Below, piece after piece: positions 13,978 through 24,400 of a stretch of 28,791 nucleotides of DNA. Every line of letters begins with the position of its first letter. Position 1 is the stretch's first letter. Both the position numbers and the translations under genes were made by a program. The notes under the pieces are model-generated. The model was not told the origin of the DNA. It saw nothing but the letters and a program-made list of their open reading frames with translations, and ran no database searches. Source of the stretch: a virus; IMG/VR virus record IMGVR_UViG_3300035156_000057, positions 1 to 28,791 of that record; one strand, 5' to 3'.

Positions 13978-15128
13978 TGCGGGCGACGGTGTTCGTCCGG
14001 GACCGGAACCGGGTGCGGCGTGGTCCGCTGCCCGTGGTGAGCGGGGCGGCGGTGCTGCGGGTCAACACGGTCGGGTCGTGGCGGTTCGACGTGGACGCCG
14101 GGCACGTCAAGGCGGGCCGGCTCGAGCCGGGCGGTGGGGTTGTTGTGGTGGACGACGACACCGGCGAGGTCGTGTTCAACGGGCCGATCACGCAGCTGTT
14201 GAACGTGGCCGCGGCGGATGGTCCGGTGCGGACCCTGCAGGTGTCCGGGGTCACCGACGAACAGCACCTCGCGGACAGGGAAGTGTTGCCGAACCCGGCC
14301 GCTGACGTGACCGCGCAGACCGCTGTGGCCCGCTACGAGGCGTCGGGGCCGGCGGGGACAGTGATCCGGGCACTGGTGAACTCCCAGGCCGCTACGGGGG
14401 CCACTGTGCCCCGCAGGGTGCCCGGCCTGGCCCTGTCCGCCACCGGGGATGGGATCGGCGGGACGGTGTCCGTGTCGGTCCGGTTCAAGCCGCACCTCCT
14501 GGCGACCTTGACTGCGTTGGCGGACACGGGCGGGGTCGTGTTCCGGGTCGTGCAAGAGGGCACCGCGTTGGTGTTCCGGGTGTGGGTGCCGCGGGACCTG
14601 TCGAGGCGGGCCCGGTTCTCACGGGAACTGGGGAACCTCGGAGGGTTCTCCTACGGGTTGTCCGCGCCAGCCGTCACCCACGTCCCTGTCCTCGGGCAGG
14701 GCGAAGGTGTCCTCCGCACCGTCAGGCAGCGGGTCAACGACTCCCCCGAGGCGTTGGTGTGGGGGCGGCGGATCGAAGGGTCCATCGACCGGCGGGACAC
14801 CGACACCGACGACGTCCTCGACCAGGCCGGCGCCGAAGCCCTCCTCGAGGGTGGCCCGGCCGCGTCGCTCGAGTTCGACCCCGTGGACTTGCCCCGCCTG
14901 CAGTACGGGCGGGACTACCGCCTGGGGGACCGGGTCACCGTGGAGTTTGACACCGACACCCGCCTGACGGACGTGGTCCGGGAGGTGTCCCTCGCGTGGG
15001 AACCCCACGGGGTCACCGTGACCCCCCTGGTCGGGCCTGAGTCCGCGCGGGACTCACGGGACCGGTTGGTGGTGGCCCGGGTCAGGTACCTCAAGGCGCG
15101 ACTGGACAAGTTGGAGGCTGACCGCTGA
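13977..15128 (+). CDS. Minor tail protein, Gp37-like (tail tip)
   Basis: A 383-residue protein of the ReqiPepy6 Gp37-like group, which forms the tail tip hub (Tal position) in many actinophages. Family-like stretches include VFVRDRNRVRRGPLPVVSGA at the N-terminus, a strand series with VVVDDDTGEVVFNGPI, HLADREVLPNPAADVTAQTA in the first third, LVWGRRIEGSIDRRDTDTDD in the second half, and GRDYRLGDRVTVEFDTDTRL near the end, followed by a basic helix KARLDKLEADR. ATG 13977 overlaps the Dit stop (TGATG). The frame is open further upstream to 13836, but that is inside the Dit gene. It carries no peptidase motif. Confidence 0.85.
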   Translation: MRATVFVRDRNRVRRGPLPVVSGAAVLRVNTVGSWRFDVDAGHVKAGRLEPGGGVVVVDDDTGEVVFNGPITQLLNVAAADGPVRTLQVSGVTDEQHLADREVLPNPAADVTAQTAVARYEASGPAGTVIRALVNSQAATGATVPRRVPGLALSATGDGIGGTVSVSVRFKPHLLATLTALADTGGVVFRVVQEGTALVFRVWVPRDLSRRARFSRELGNLGGFSYGLSAPAVTHVPVLGQGEGVLRTVRQRVNDSPEALVWGRRIEGSIDRRDTDTDDVLDQAGAEALLEGGPAASLEFDPVDLPRLQYGRDYRLGDRVTVEFDTDTRLTDVVREVSLAWEPHGVTVTPLVGPESARDSRDRLVVARVRYLKARLDKLEADR

Positions 15129-16105
15129 TGGCTCAGGAGACGTTCCCGATCACGGGGCAACCGATGAGCAACGCCCAGTGGGCGGAGTTGGCGGGGCAGT
15201 TCACCGCGCCAGGTGTGGCCGCTGAGTTCGGTGCTGCGACGTCCTTGCTGCCGTTCCGTACCGCGGCGGGGTTGTTTCTGCCGGCGGGTGAGGCTGTGAC
15301 GACGCAGGGCGCGTACTACCGGAACACGGACACCGTGACGGTCGTGGTCCCTCAGAACGCGACGGGGACAGTACGGAACGACCTGCTGGTGTTGCGGCAT
15401 GACTTCGCGGTGGCCCCGGAGGCGCGGCTGACGTACCTGGTGGGTGGGGCGGTGGGTCCGTCTTCGACGGTCGCGACGGATGTCCCGCTTGGGCGGTGTC
15501 TTGTCCCGTCGGGCAGCAACGTCCCTCTCACGGTGGCGGACGCCCGGACGTACACCAGTTTGGGTGTGATTCCGTGCCGCACGGTCGCGGACATCCACAC
15601 CCGGCAGCTCGTTCCGGGCCGCATTGCGTTTGAGTTCCTTACGGGGTTGCTGCGGCTGTGGAACGGGAACCTGTGGGTCAACGTGGTCCTGTCCGCCCCC
15701 GCGGGCGCGTACAACGCGCAGTGGGTGTCATCCACCGGGTCGACCAGTGTCGGTGCCGGCGGTGAAATCGGCGGGGACTACACCCGGCTGGGCAACGTCA
15801 TCCACTGGACGTTCAACCTGCTCCTCGGCGGTCAAGGCATGACCGGTGGCCCCCCGACCCCGTTCTGGCGGTTCACCCTTCCCGTCCCCGCCCGCCTGCC
15901 CAATGCTCGGCAGAACATCGTCGGGACAGGGCAGATCAGGAAGAACGGGGTGTGGCGGGCGTGCGCCGCGCACCGCCACGGTGGGATCGCGGACAGCTTC
16001 ATCGTGGTCCTTGACAACGCGACCGAGGAAATCACCGGCGCGTACCCCGGCCCGTGGGTGCAGGGCGACGAAATCCGTCTCAACGGGACGTACGTGGCCG
16101 CGTGA
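15128..16105 (+). CDS. Minor tail protein (baseplate-like)
   Basis: A 325-residue structural protein. Its first half resembles actinophage tail-tip proteins that begin with a short acidic helix and a set of strands: ITGQPMSNAQWAELAGQFTA, then YYRNTDTVTVVVPQNATGTV, NDLLVLRHDF and VPLGRCLVPSGSNVPLTVAD. The second half (from about residue 190) is a glycine- and tryptophan-rich beta domain with YTRLGNVIHWTFNLLLGGQG and AYPGPWVQGDEIRLNGTYVA, which may be a C1q/TNF-like or jelly-roll receptor-binding head; that is a guess from pattern. TGATG overlap with the gene before. Part of the tail-tip block leading into the large fibre genes. Confidence 0.7.
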   Translation: MAQETFPITGQPMSNAQWAELAGQFTAPGVAAEFGAATSLLPFRTAAGLFLPAGEAVTTQGAYYRNTDTVTVVVPQNATGTVRNDLLVLRHDFAVAPEARLTYLVGGAVGPSSTVATDVPLGRCLVPSGSNVPLTVADARTYTSLGVIPCRTVADIHTRQLVPGRIAFEFLTGLLRLWNGNLWVNVVLSAPAGAYNAQWVSSTGSTSVGAGGEIGGDYTRLGNVIHWTFNLLLGGQGMTGGPPTPFWRFTLPVPARLPNARQNIVGTGQIRKNGVWRACAAHRHGGIADSFIVVLDNATEEITGAYPGPWVQGDEIRLNGTYVAA

Positions 16106-16132
16106 TGACCAGCTTCGAGTGGAGGGCTTCCT

Positions 16133-16600
16133 GTGGCTGTTCCTAGCACGCACGTCCGGTACGGCGGTGGGCCTGGTGACTTCGTGGGCGCGGGTACCTC
16201 CGGTGGGCCGTTGCTCCTCGCGGGTGGGGCGCTCCTGTCGGTGTGGCCCTCCGAGGTTGGGGGGGTGCAGGTCCGGGACCTGTTCAACGAGTCGCAGGAC
16301 GCGGTGGAACTGATCACCGCGGACAGCTTCGGCAACTTCGAGGTCTACGCGCCCGAGTCGTACGGGACGGTGTACGTGTCCACCGATGGTGGCGCGACGC
16401 GGTACCCGATCCAACCGTCGGACATCGGCCGGCAGGTGGGGATTCTGCGGGAGCGGGTCGCGAACATCCCCACGGACACGGGAGTCCCCGGTGGCGGGGG
16501 TGGGGGGACGGGCATCCCGGACGTCTTCGTCGCCGCGTCCGAAGCTGACGCTGCGAACGCCCCCGAGGGGTCACTTGTTCTAGTTCGGAGGGACGCCTGA
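16133..16600 (+). CDS. Minor tail protein
   Basis: A 155-residue protein of likely tail-tip role. It is beta-rich with an aspartate-containing middle section (VQVRDLFNESQDAVELITAD, GTVYVSTDGGATRYPIQPSD) and a glycine-rich hinge of about ten residues near 122-131. The C-terminal segment PDVFVAASEADAANAPEGSL followed by VLVRR is a short module that recurs at the ends of many phage tail proteins. GTG 16133 is preceded by GGAGGG (16121-16126). The following gene starts within its stop (TGATG). Confidence 0.68.
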   Translation: MAVPSTHVRYGGGPGDFVGAGTSGGPLLLAGGALLSVWPSEVGGVQVRDLFNESQDAVELITADSFGNFEVYAPESYGTVYVSTDGGATRYPIQPSDIGRQVGILRERVANIPTDTGVPGGGGGGTGIPDVFVAASEADAANAPEGSLVLVRRDA

Positions 16601-19600
16601 TGGCGGTCGCGCACGCATGGGTGGGGAACCAGTCCGCCACGGGGTTCGGGGTCACGGTCAAGGCGACCGGGGCCATCCGGGTCAAGGCCGGCACGAACAC
16701 CGGGGTCACGACCGGGGTGGTGTTCTCCACGTCGGTGACCCCGTCCAGTGGGTACGCGACGTGCCAGGTGACGGGGCTTACCCCGAACACCCAGTACTAC
16801 TACGTGGTTGAGGAAGCGGGTGTCCTGTCGACTACGACGGGTCGGGCCCGGACGTTCCCCACCGCGGGGACCGCGGCGAACTTCACGGTGGCGTTCTCGT
16901 CGTGCTTGGAGACGGGGAACACGCTGCGGACGGCGTTTGACCGGGTCGTGTCGTTGAACCCGATGTTCTTCGCGCACCGTGGGGACTTCCACTACGGGGA
17001 CAACTCGTCCACGTCTGAGGCGACCCAGCGGGGTCTGCTGGACGCGCAGATTCAAGTGAACCTTGGGCTCAAGGCGATGCTGGCGCAGACGCCCACGTAC
17101 TACCACCAGTCGGACCACGACGCGGGCGCGAACGACGCTGACCCTGGCCCGTACACGGTGCCGATCCAGAACGCCACGAAGATGCTGACCCCGCAGACGT
17201 CGTACCCGGTGGCGGGGACGTTGGCGTACGCGTTCACGGTGGGCCGGGTCCGGATGATCTTTCTGGACTCCCGGTCGCCGGCGAAGTCGTTGAAGGCCGC
17301 CACGGACAACTCGTCCAAGACGATGCTGGGGGCGGCGCAGAAGGCGTGGCTCAAGACGGAGCTGCTGCGGTCTGAGCCGTTGAAGATCATGTTCGGTGAC
17401 ACGGTGTGGATTCAGACGCCGGACTCCGGTGAGGACTCCTGGTCGTCGTTCAACACGGAGCGCACCGAGCTGGGGAACTTCATCCGGACGAACAACCTCG
17501 TCCAGAACGTCCTGTACTGCGGTGGGGACTCGCACAGCATCATGGCGGACTCGGGTGTGAACAACGCCTGGGGTGGGTTCGCGGTGATGGGTGGGGCGTC
17601 GCTGGGGCAGTCGGCGTCGATCAAGGGTGGACCTTGGTCGCAGGGCGCGACGGGTGGGCCGGGGCAGTTCGGGCACATCACGGTCACGGACAACGGGTCG
17701 ACGTTGACGTGGGCGTACGCGGGGTACCGGTCGACGGGTGCGACGGCGCACACCCTGTCCCGGTCGATCAGTACTTCGACGGTGACCCCGCCGGTGGACC
17801 CGGAGCCGGTCACCCCGGACCCGACGACTCCGACGGAGCCGTTGCCGCCGGCGCCGGCTGTCGGCGCGGTGAAGAACATCTTCGCGACGGAGGCGGAGAT
17901 TCAGTCGCTTCCGGTCACGGGGACGGCGTGGGACCGGGTGAAGGCGATCAGCACCACCGATCCCGGGGTGGGGCAGTTGGGTGCGATCAGCTCGACGCAT
18001 GGGCCTTCGCTGATCGTGATGGCGTTGCGGTGGCGCCGCGACGGTGGCGGTCTTGGCCGGCAGGTCGTGATCGACCACGCCTTGCAGGCGTTGGCGACGT
18101 ACGACGACCCGATCGACCAGCCGTTGAACCCGTACCGGCAGATCGGCGCGTACGTGCGGGCCCTGGACTTGGTGGACGCGTCGATGGCGACGCCCGTCCC
18201 CGGGACCGGTCTGACCCTGGGCGCCTTGTACGACCGGCTCGTCACGTACGACTTCCTGACCGCCACCGGTGTGTCGGGGAACGCGCGGTGGGCGAACGCG
18301 CTCGAGACGACCCGTGACTCCGGGTCCAACTGGGGGTCGATGGCCCGGGACATGGTCGCGGCCATCGGGCTGATCCGCGGGAACCAGGTGTGGATCGACC
18401 TGGCCCGGAAGTCCCACAAGCGGATGCTCGGTGACCTGACCGTCCACAACCAGGGCACCAGCGGGACGTCCACGAACCCCCGGTTCACCACGCAGACATC
18501 GATCAGCGCGGCGTGGTTCCCGGCGGGGTACTCCTACCCGGACACGACCGGGGCGATCAACCCGGCGGTGGCGGACCTCGACCTGGCCGGCGCGAACGCG
18601 GTGGAGGCTTCCCGCGGGTCCGCCGCGCCGCCGCTGTCCGCGTCCGGGCTCGGGTACACGATGGAGTCGTGGGAAGGGATGGTCGCGACCTCCCTGCTGT
18701 TCCTGCACGCCGGGTACCCCGACGCGCTGACGTGGGGGAACAACGCGATCGCGCGGAACGCGGCGAACTTCAACCGTTACGGCGGGTGGACTGACAACGC
18801 GTCCACTCAGGCGGCGCGGCGGTTCCTGGCGCACCTGTGCAACTACCTGTTCGGGACCACGTACAACGCGATCCCGGTGGTCGACGCTCAGGCTGGCCGG
18901 CGGATGCTGCCGGACGTCATCCCCTGGTTGGTGCAAGGGTCGTGGTCGAACACCGGGTCAGGGGGTGGGACCACACCGGTCGTGGTGCCTCCCACCGTGT
19001 CCCTCACCCTCGCCCTGGCGGCGCAGGAACGGACCATCGACGCGCAGGCCACGGTGACGGCTGGGTCGTCTCCTGCGTTGACGGCTCGGTTCGACTGGGG
19101 CGACGGGTCCGCGTCGACCGTTGACTCCTCCCCGCCGTTCGCGGCGCTCCACACGTACTCCACGGCCGGCCCGAAGACGGTGTCGGTGACGGTGACAGCG
19201 CAGGACGGGTCCACCGCCACAACGTCCGCGACCCGGACGCTGCCTCAGCCGGGTGTCACGACTCCGACGGCGGCGTTCACCGCGACCACCGCGACCCGTG
19301 GCCGCACCCCCCACACGGTCCGGTTCACCCTCGCCGGGACAGCGTCAGGGAACGCCACGTCGGTCGTCGCGGACGTGGACTTCGGTGACGGGCAAGGGCT
19401 GGTCAACGCGCCCCTGTCGGGGACGTTCGACCACACCTACCAAGCGTCGTCGTTCCCCGCGTCGTTCATCGCCCGGGTCACCGTCACGCAGGCGTCCACC
19501 GCGGAAGTGGTGACGAGGTCGGTCGCGATCACGGTCGACGCCCCCCTCGAGCAGGCGTCGTACTTGGAGCTGTTCGGGTACAAGGAGGAGGGGACGGTGG

Positions 19601-19728
19601 TCCCGTTGCGGGCACCGTCGACCGGGCTGTTGCGTGCGCGGGGGTTCACCGACGCTGTGGCGCTCCCGCAGGCGGAGTACGACGCGCTACCGGTGAAGGA
19701 CCCGTCCACCCTGTACATCACGTTCTGA
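16600..19728 (+). CDS. Tail protein: PhoD-like phosphatase, helical lyase-like and PKD domains
   Basis: A 1042-residue modular tail protein. Residues 1-92 look like an FN3-type domain (GYATCQVTGLTPNTQYYYVV), as at the N-terminus of PhoD. Residues 95-385 are a PhoD/alkaline phosphatase D-type metallo-phosphodiesterase: FSSC (Cys102), HRGDFHYGD (126-134), HQSDHD (169-174), LDSRS (222-226) and GGDSHS (308-313). A proline/threonine linker follows. Residues about 424-785 are an alpha-helical domain with SNWGSMARDMVAAIG and WFPAGYSYPDT, reminiscent of alpha/alpha-toroid polysaccharide lyases. Two PKD-like domains (RFDWGDGS near 831; VDFGDGQG near 927) and a C-terminal PQAEYDALPVKDPSTLYITF, shared with other phage structural proteins, complete it. 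Phosphatase call good; lyase call tentative. Overlaps both neighbours by TGATG. Confidence 0.85.
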   Translation: MAVAHAWVGNQSATGFGVTVKATGAIRVKAGTNTGVTTGVVFSTSVTPSSGYATCQVTGLTPNTQYYYVVEEAGVLSTTTGRARTFPTAGTAANFTVAFSSCLETGNTLRTAFDRVVSLNPMFFAHRGDFHYGDNSSTSEATQRGLLDAQIQVNLGLKAMLAQTPTYYHQSDHDAGANDADPGPYTVPIQNATKMLTPQTSYPVAGTLAYAFTVGRVRMIFLDSRSPAKSLKAATDNSSKTMLGAAQKAWLKTELLRSEPLKIMFGDTVWIQTPDSGEDSWSSFNTERTELGNFIRTNNLVQNVLYCGGDSHSIMADSGVNNAWGGFAVMGGASLGQSASIKGGPWSQGATGGPGQFGHITVTDNGSTLTWAYAGYRSTGATAHTLSRSISTSTVTPPVDPEPVTPDPTTPTEPLPPAPAVGAVKNIFATEAEIQSLPVTGTAWDRVKAISTTDPGVGQLGAISSTHGPSLIVMALRWRRDGGGLGRQVVIDHALQALATYDDPIDQPLNPYRQIGAYVRALDLVDASMATPVPGTGLTLGALYDRLVTYDFLTATGVSGNARWANALETTRDSGSNWGSMARDMVAAIGLIRGNQVWIDLARKSHKRMLGDLTVHNQGTSGTSTNPRFTTQTSISAAWFPAGYSYPDTTGAINPAVADLDLAGANAVEASRGSAAPPLSASGLGYTMESWEGMVATSLLFLHAGYPDALTWGNNAIARNAANFNRYGGWTDNASTQAARRFLAHLCNYLFGTTYNAIPVVDAQAGRRMLPDVIPWLVQGSWSNTGSGGGTTPVVVPPTVSLTLALAAQERTIDAQATVTAGSSPALTARFDWGDGSASTVDSSPPFAALHTYSTAGPKTVSVTVTAQDGSTATTSATRTLPQPGVTTPTAAFTATTATRGRTPHTVRFTLAGTASGNATSVVADVDFGDGQGLVNAPLSGTFDHTYQASSFPASFIARVTVTQASTAEVVTRSVAITVDAPLEQASYLELFGYKEEGTVVPLRAPSTGLLRARGFTDAVALPQAEYDALPVKDPSTLYITF

Positions 19729-21395
19729 TGCCTCAGCTGACGTGGGCGGGGCTTCGCCTTGGGTCCGCACAGGCGGCGCGGGCGTACCTGGGTGAGGTGG
19801 AGGTGTGGTCCCCGGAGTCGGACACCCCGGTCGAGTTCCGGGCGAAGTACCGCCCGGTGTACCGCCCGACGTACGAGGCGCCCACTGCGGCACCCAGCGA
19901 GGACGTGACCGCCCCGACGGCCCCGACGGGGTTGGCGGCGGCGGTGTTCACGGCCACGTCGGTGACGTTGACGTGGAACGCGTCGACCGACGCGGTGGGG
20001 GTGACCGGGTACGAGGTGTTCCGCGGCGGGGTGCTGTTGACGACCACGACCAGTCGCAGCTTCACGGTGACGGGGTTGACCCCGGCGACGGCGTACACGT
20101 TCACGGTTCAAGCTAGGGACGCGGCGGGGAACCGGTCGGCTGTGGCAACGGTGACCCGGACGACCGCGACAGCACCGGACACTGCGGGCCCCACGGTGGC
20201 TGTGACGGCCCCAGCGGCGGGGGCGACGGTAACTGGTACCGCCACGGTTTCCGGGACGGTCACGGACCCGTCAGGGGTCGCAGGGGTGCAGGTCCGCGCC
20301 AACGGCGTCACTCTCGGGAACGCCACCGTGGGGTCCGGGACGTGGACGTACGCGTGGGACACCACGGGCCGGGAGAACGGGTCCGTGTCCCTGACCGCCA
20401 GGGCCACGGACACGGCGGGGAACGCGACCATCTCGACGGGCCGGTCCGTCACCGTCACGAACGCCACCGCCCCGCCACCTCCTCCGGGCGGGAACGACCC
20501 GTTGGGGGCGTGGGACACGGGGTACGTCGGGCCGATCCCCGCGGACGCGGTGACGTTCTCTGGGACCACCGGGGCCGCCCTCCGCACCGCGATCCTCGCT
20601 CTGCCGGCGGGGAAGTGGTTGAAGGTCACGTCCACCACGATCACCGGGAGTATGCAGATCAGTTCCGGGCTCAAGGACAACATCGTCATCTGCAACGCCC
20701 CCGGTGTGCGCCCGACGATCCTCAACGGGCTGGTCACGATGGAGGGCGGGTTCGGGTGGCGGTGGCTCGGTATTGACATCCGGTACCCGTCGCCACCGGC
20801 CAGCTCCCACATCGCGAAGTTCGACGGGGGCTCCCGGTGGGAGGTCGCGTACTGCCGGGTGTACGAGACGCAGTGCTTCACCCTGGCCCGGGTCGGGCGG
20901 GGCGCCACGAACTGGCGGTGCCACCACATGCGGGTGGACGACAACCTCCCCGCGAACGGCACCAACCAGGACCACTGCTTCTACGTGGACCCCGAAGTGA
21001 TCGCGCAGAACGGGCGGATCGACCACTGCATCATCAGTGACTCCCCGAACGGGCGCGGCGTGAAGATCGGCGGCCCGTCCTCGGGTGGCGCGATCGGTGG
21101 GGTCCGGGTCGACCACAACACCATCCACCACTGCACGGGCCCGTCCGCGGTGCAGGTGTCCAACGGCGCCACGAACTGCGTCATCGAGAACAACGTGGTG
21201 TGGGCCTGTGGGCCAACGTCGTTCACGGACGGGCCGGGGTCGCTGGGCGGGAACTTGTACCGGAACAACGCGACGGACGTCCCCGCCGACAACACCGCGA
21301 ACCTGCGGGACGCCGGCGGCAACGTGATCCGCACCCTCGCCCAGTTGCAGGACGCCACGTTGATGGCGTCGCAGGGATACGGGCACCTGGCATGA
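19728..21395 (+). CDS. Tail protein: FN3, Ig-like and beta-helix domains
   Basis: A 555-residue modular protein. Residues 1-45 (WAGLRLGSAQAARAYLGEVE) look like a virion-anchoring part. Residues 63-147 form an FN3 domain (AVFTATSVTLTWNASTDAVG, then FTVTGLTPATAYTFTVQARD). Residues 150-250 form a bacterial Ig-like domain (VAVTAPAAGATVTGTATVSG, SGVAGVQVRANG, YAWDTTG). After a five-proline linker, residues about 265-530 are a right-handed beta-helix of the pectate-lyase-like type, seen from stacked repeats such as IDHCIISDS, VDHNTIHHC and VIENNVVWAC, with many Asn/His/Cys in ladders. Such helices are typical of tail spikes and polysaccharide depolymerases. A catalytic site cannot be named. It sits between two enzyme-bearing tail proteins. 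Confidence 0.8.
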   Translation: MPQLTWAGLRLGSAQAARAYLGEVEVWSPESDTPVEFRAKYRPVYRPTYEAPTAAPSEDVTAPTAPTGLAAAVFTATSVTLTWNASTDAVGVTGYEVFRGGVLLTTTTSRSFTVTGLTPATAYTFTVQARDAAGNRSAVATVTRTTATAPDTAGPTVAVTAPAAGATVTGTATVSGTVTDPSGVAGVQVRANGVTLGNATVGSGTWTYAWDTTGRENGSVSLTARATDTAGNATISTGRSVTVTNATAPPPPPGGNDPLGAWDTGYVGPIPADAVTFSGTTGAALRTAILALPAGKWLKVTSTTITGSMQISSGLKDNIVICNAPGVRPTILNGLVTMEGGFGWRWLGIDIRYPSPPASSHIAKFDGGSRWEVAYCRVYETQCFTLARVGRGATNWRCHHMRVDDNLPANGTNQDHCFYVDPEVIAQNGRIDHCIISDSPNGRGVKIGGPSSGGAIGGVRVDHNTIHHCTGPSAVQVSNGATNCVIENNVVWACGPTSFTDGPGSLGGNLYRNNATDVPADNTANLRDAGGNVIRTLAQLQDATLMASQGYGHLA

Positions 21396-21414
21396 CCACC
21401 TTGAGAGGACAGTG

Positions 21415-24400
21415 ATGGCTGCGACACCGCTGAACGTCCCGACCCGGCAGACCGAGCCGGAAGGTGGCACGCCTCGCGCTCCGGTGGCTGGGGAGCCGGC
21501 CGCGGACATCAACGCGATCGTCGCTCACACGAACGACGTGGTGGTCCCCGAGGTCAACGACAAGGTGTCGGTGAACGACCCCCGGCTCACTGACTCAAGG
21601 ACTCCGACGGCTCATACGCACCCTGTCTCGAACATCGTGGCGGTGGGGGTGCGGAACGCGACCACGTTCCTCCGTGGTGATGGTGCTTGGGCGCTGCCCC
21701 CAGCTGGCGGCGACGGCACCCCGACGCAGCCGACGCAGCCGGTCGACCCGGTGGACCCCACGTTGCCGCCTGACCCGAACGACCCGGACGGTCCGGACCC
21801 TGTCAACCCTGGGCCGGTGACCGACCCTGACACCGGGGTGGTGACCCGTCCGGTGCCGCCCCCGCCGGTGGGTCCGACGGTGACGACCCGCACGTTCTCC
21901 GTGTCGACGGTCGCGGCGCTGCGGACGCGCTTGGCGGATCTGACGATGGGTGACCGGATCAACCTGACCGGGGTGGTGTTCGCCGCGTCGGACACCGACC
22001 CCGCGGTGGTTCCCCGGACGAACGCTGCCGGTGCGACGTTCACGGCGTCCGCGTCGTTCGTCATCAACACCCCCAAGGGGCTGGCGGGGATGACCCCGGC
22101 GCAGGCCCGGGCGGCGATGCCCGTCATCAGCGGCGTCCCGGGAGCCACGGTCAACGGTGTGACCGGGCCGTCCCCGACCATCCTGCGGAACGGTCGCGGG
22201 ACCAGCGGGTACACCCTGTTCCTTGACCGCGCCCACTACGTCCGCCTCGAGAACTTGACCCTCGAGAACGGCGAGAAAGGTCTCATGGCGCATGAGACCA
22301 CCTACGGGCACCACATCAACCTGACGATCAAGAACGTCGGGCATGAGGGGTACCACCTGCGGAACAACTCCCACCACAACCACGCCTACAACGTGCGCGT
22401 CGATGGGACCGGGCTGACCACCCCGGACTTCGGTGAGGCGTTCTACTTCGGGATGGCGGCCACCTCTCGGACCGCGTCGTACTCGATGGTGTCGTCGTCC
22501 GCCCTCGACAAGTCGGACTACAACGAGCTGATCAACTGCACCGCGGTGCGGTTCACCGCTGAGGGTGTCGACGTCAAGGAGATGACCACCGGCAACCACA
22601 TCGGGTGGTGCAGCTTCGACGGTGGGTCCATCTCCGGGGCGAACAACGCCGACGGGTACATCGACTGCAAAGCCAACGACACCCTCATCGAGTACAACAA
22701 GGGCACCAACCCGTCAGCGGTGGTGCTGCACGGCGCGGAGACCCACATCCTGCTGTCCGGGTGGGGCAACCGGAACGTGTTCCGGGGGAACACGTTCGCC
22801 GCCGGCGGGAAGACCACCTCCAACATCATCAACATCCAGGAGACCGGTTCGCGGGGGACCGCCGTCGGGAACGTCGTGTACTCCGACAACGGTGGGACCG
22901 GCGCACCCGCTGGGCTGACGAACATCACCGTCACCCCCGCCGCGGGTGGCACTGCGCCCACGACGGGCGGCGGTGCGGGTGGCGACCCCACAGCGTCCCC
23001 CAGGTCGTGGTTGACCCCGTACTGGCGGCTGCACCTGCCGCTGCCGAACGCGGCCGGGACGTCCCTGCTTGAGGTCCACAACCCGGCACTGTCCACCACG
23101 TACTCCTCGCAGTGGTTCGCGGTCACCCCGGACGACCTGCAGATGACGGTCCGCGCCGACGGGTACGCGTCCTCGAACTCGTCCTACCCGCGGTCGGAGC
23201 TGCGGGAGACGAAGGAGGACGGGACCAACGCGTCCTGGGCGACCACCGTCGGGTACCACACCCTGAGCGTGTCGGGTGCGATCCTCGAGCTGGTCGCGAA
23301 CAAGAAGCGGGTCATCCTCACCCAGGTCCATTACGGCGGGTCGGACCTCGTTGTCACCCGTACCGACTCCAACGGCGCCGGTGGCCTGCAGGTCGCCTTC
23401 TGGTACCAGGACCTTGAGTCGGTCGTGGTGGAGCCGAACTACATCCTCGGGACCCGGTATACGATCCAGAAGGTCGTGTACGGCGGGAAGGTGTACTGCT
23501 ACTGGAACGGGGTCCTGCGGGCCACGTTCACGGACACCGTCAACACCAGCACCAACTACTTCAAGGTCGGCGCGTACTTCCTGACCCGCACGGGCCTGGT
23601 GTTCGAGGGTGGGGCGGCGGAGCCGGCGTCGTCCTACGCGAAGGTGTCGGTCGTCGCCCCCAGGGTCACGCACGCTTCCGCGCCTCCCGCGTTGCCGGTG
23701 TCCGCGACCGCTTCCAGCGGTGGCGATGGTGGTGGGCAGGACTTGTCGGGGTACGCGACCCGGGCGGAGCTGACGGGGTACGCCACCGACGCGGAACTGG
23801 CGGCGGGCTTACAGGGTAAGGCGAACCAGGCGACGGTTGACGCTGCGGTGTCGACGCCGGTCCCGACCAGTCTGATGCGGCGTGACCCGGCGGGTCGGAC
23901 ACAGGTCGCCGTCCCAGTCGCTCCGGGTGACGCCGCGACGAAGGGGTACACCGACGCCCTCGGTACTGCTGCGGCGACCCCGGGGACGGTGGTCCGTCGT
24001 GACGCGGCGGGCCGGTTCCAGACGGTGGACCCCGCGGCGGGGCAGGACGTCGCGACGAAGACGTACGTCGACGCGAAGCCACCCCTCGCGCACACCCACC
24101 CGGTGGGGGACCTGACCGCGACCGGCACCAGGGACGCCACCACGTTCCTCCGTGGGGACAACACGTGGGCCGCCCCAGCCGGCGGTGGTGGTGTTGGGGG
24201 TGTCCCCGGGTCGCTCCTGGACGCGAAGGGTGACCTGATCGTCGCCACCGCCGCGGACACCCCGGGGCGTCTCGGGGTCGGCGCGAACGGGCTCGTCCTG
24301 ACGTCGGACTCCACCACCACAGCGGGCATGCGGTGGGCGCCCCCGGCGACGTCGACCCCCGTGGTCGACGCCACCACCGCAGTCAAGGGTGTCGCCCGCA

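Noticed and set aside
16345-18936. Very long open frame on the minus strand (863 codons) opposite the PhoD-like gene
   Set aside because: High G/C at third positions removes stops from the opposite strand. The translation is arginine/valine/proline-rich without domains, while the plus strand has clear motifs. The same applies to minus-strand frames at 326-1927, 1924-2865, 11609-12703, 12943-13971, 20271-21512 and 21595-22599.
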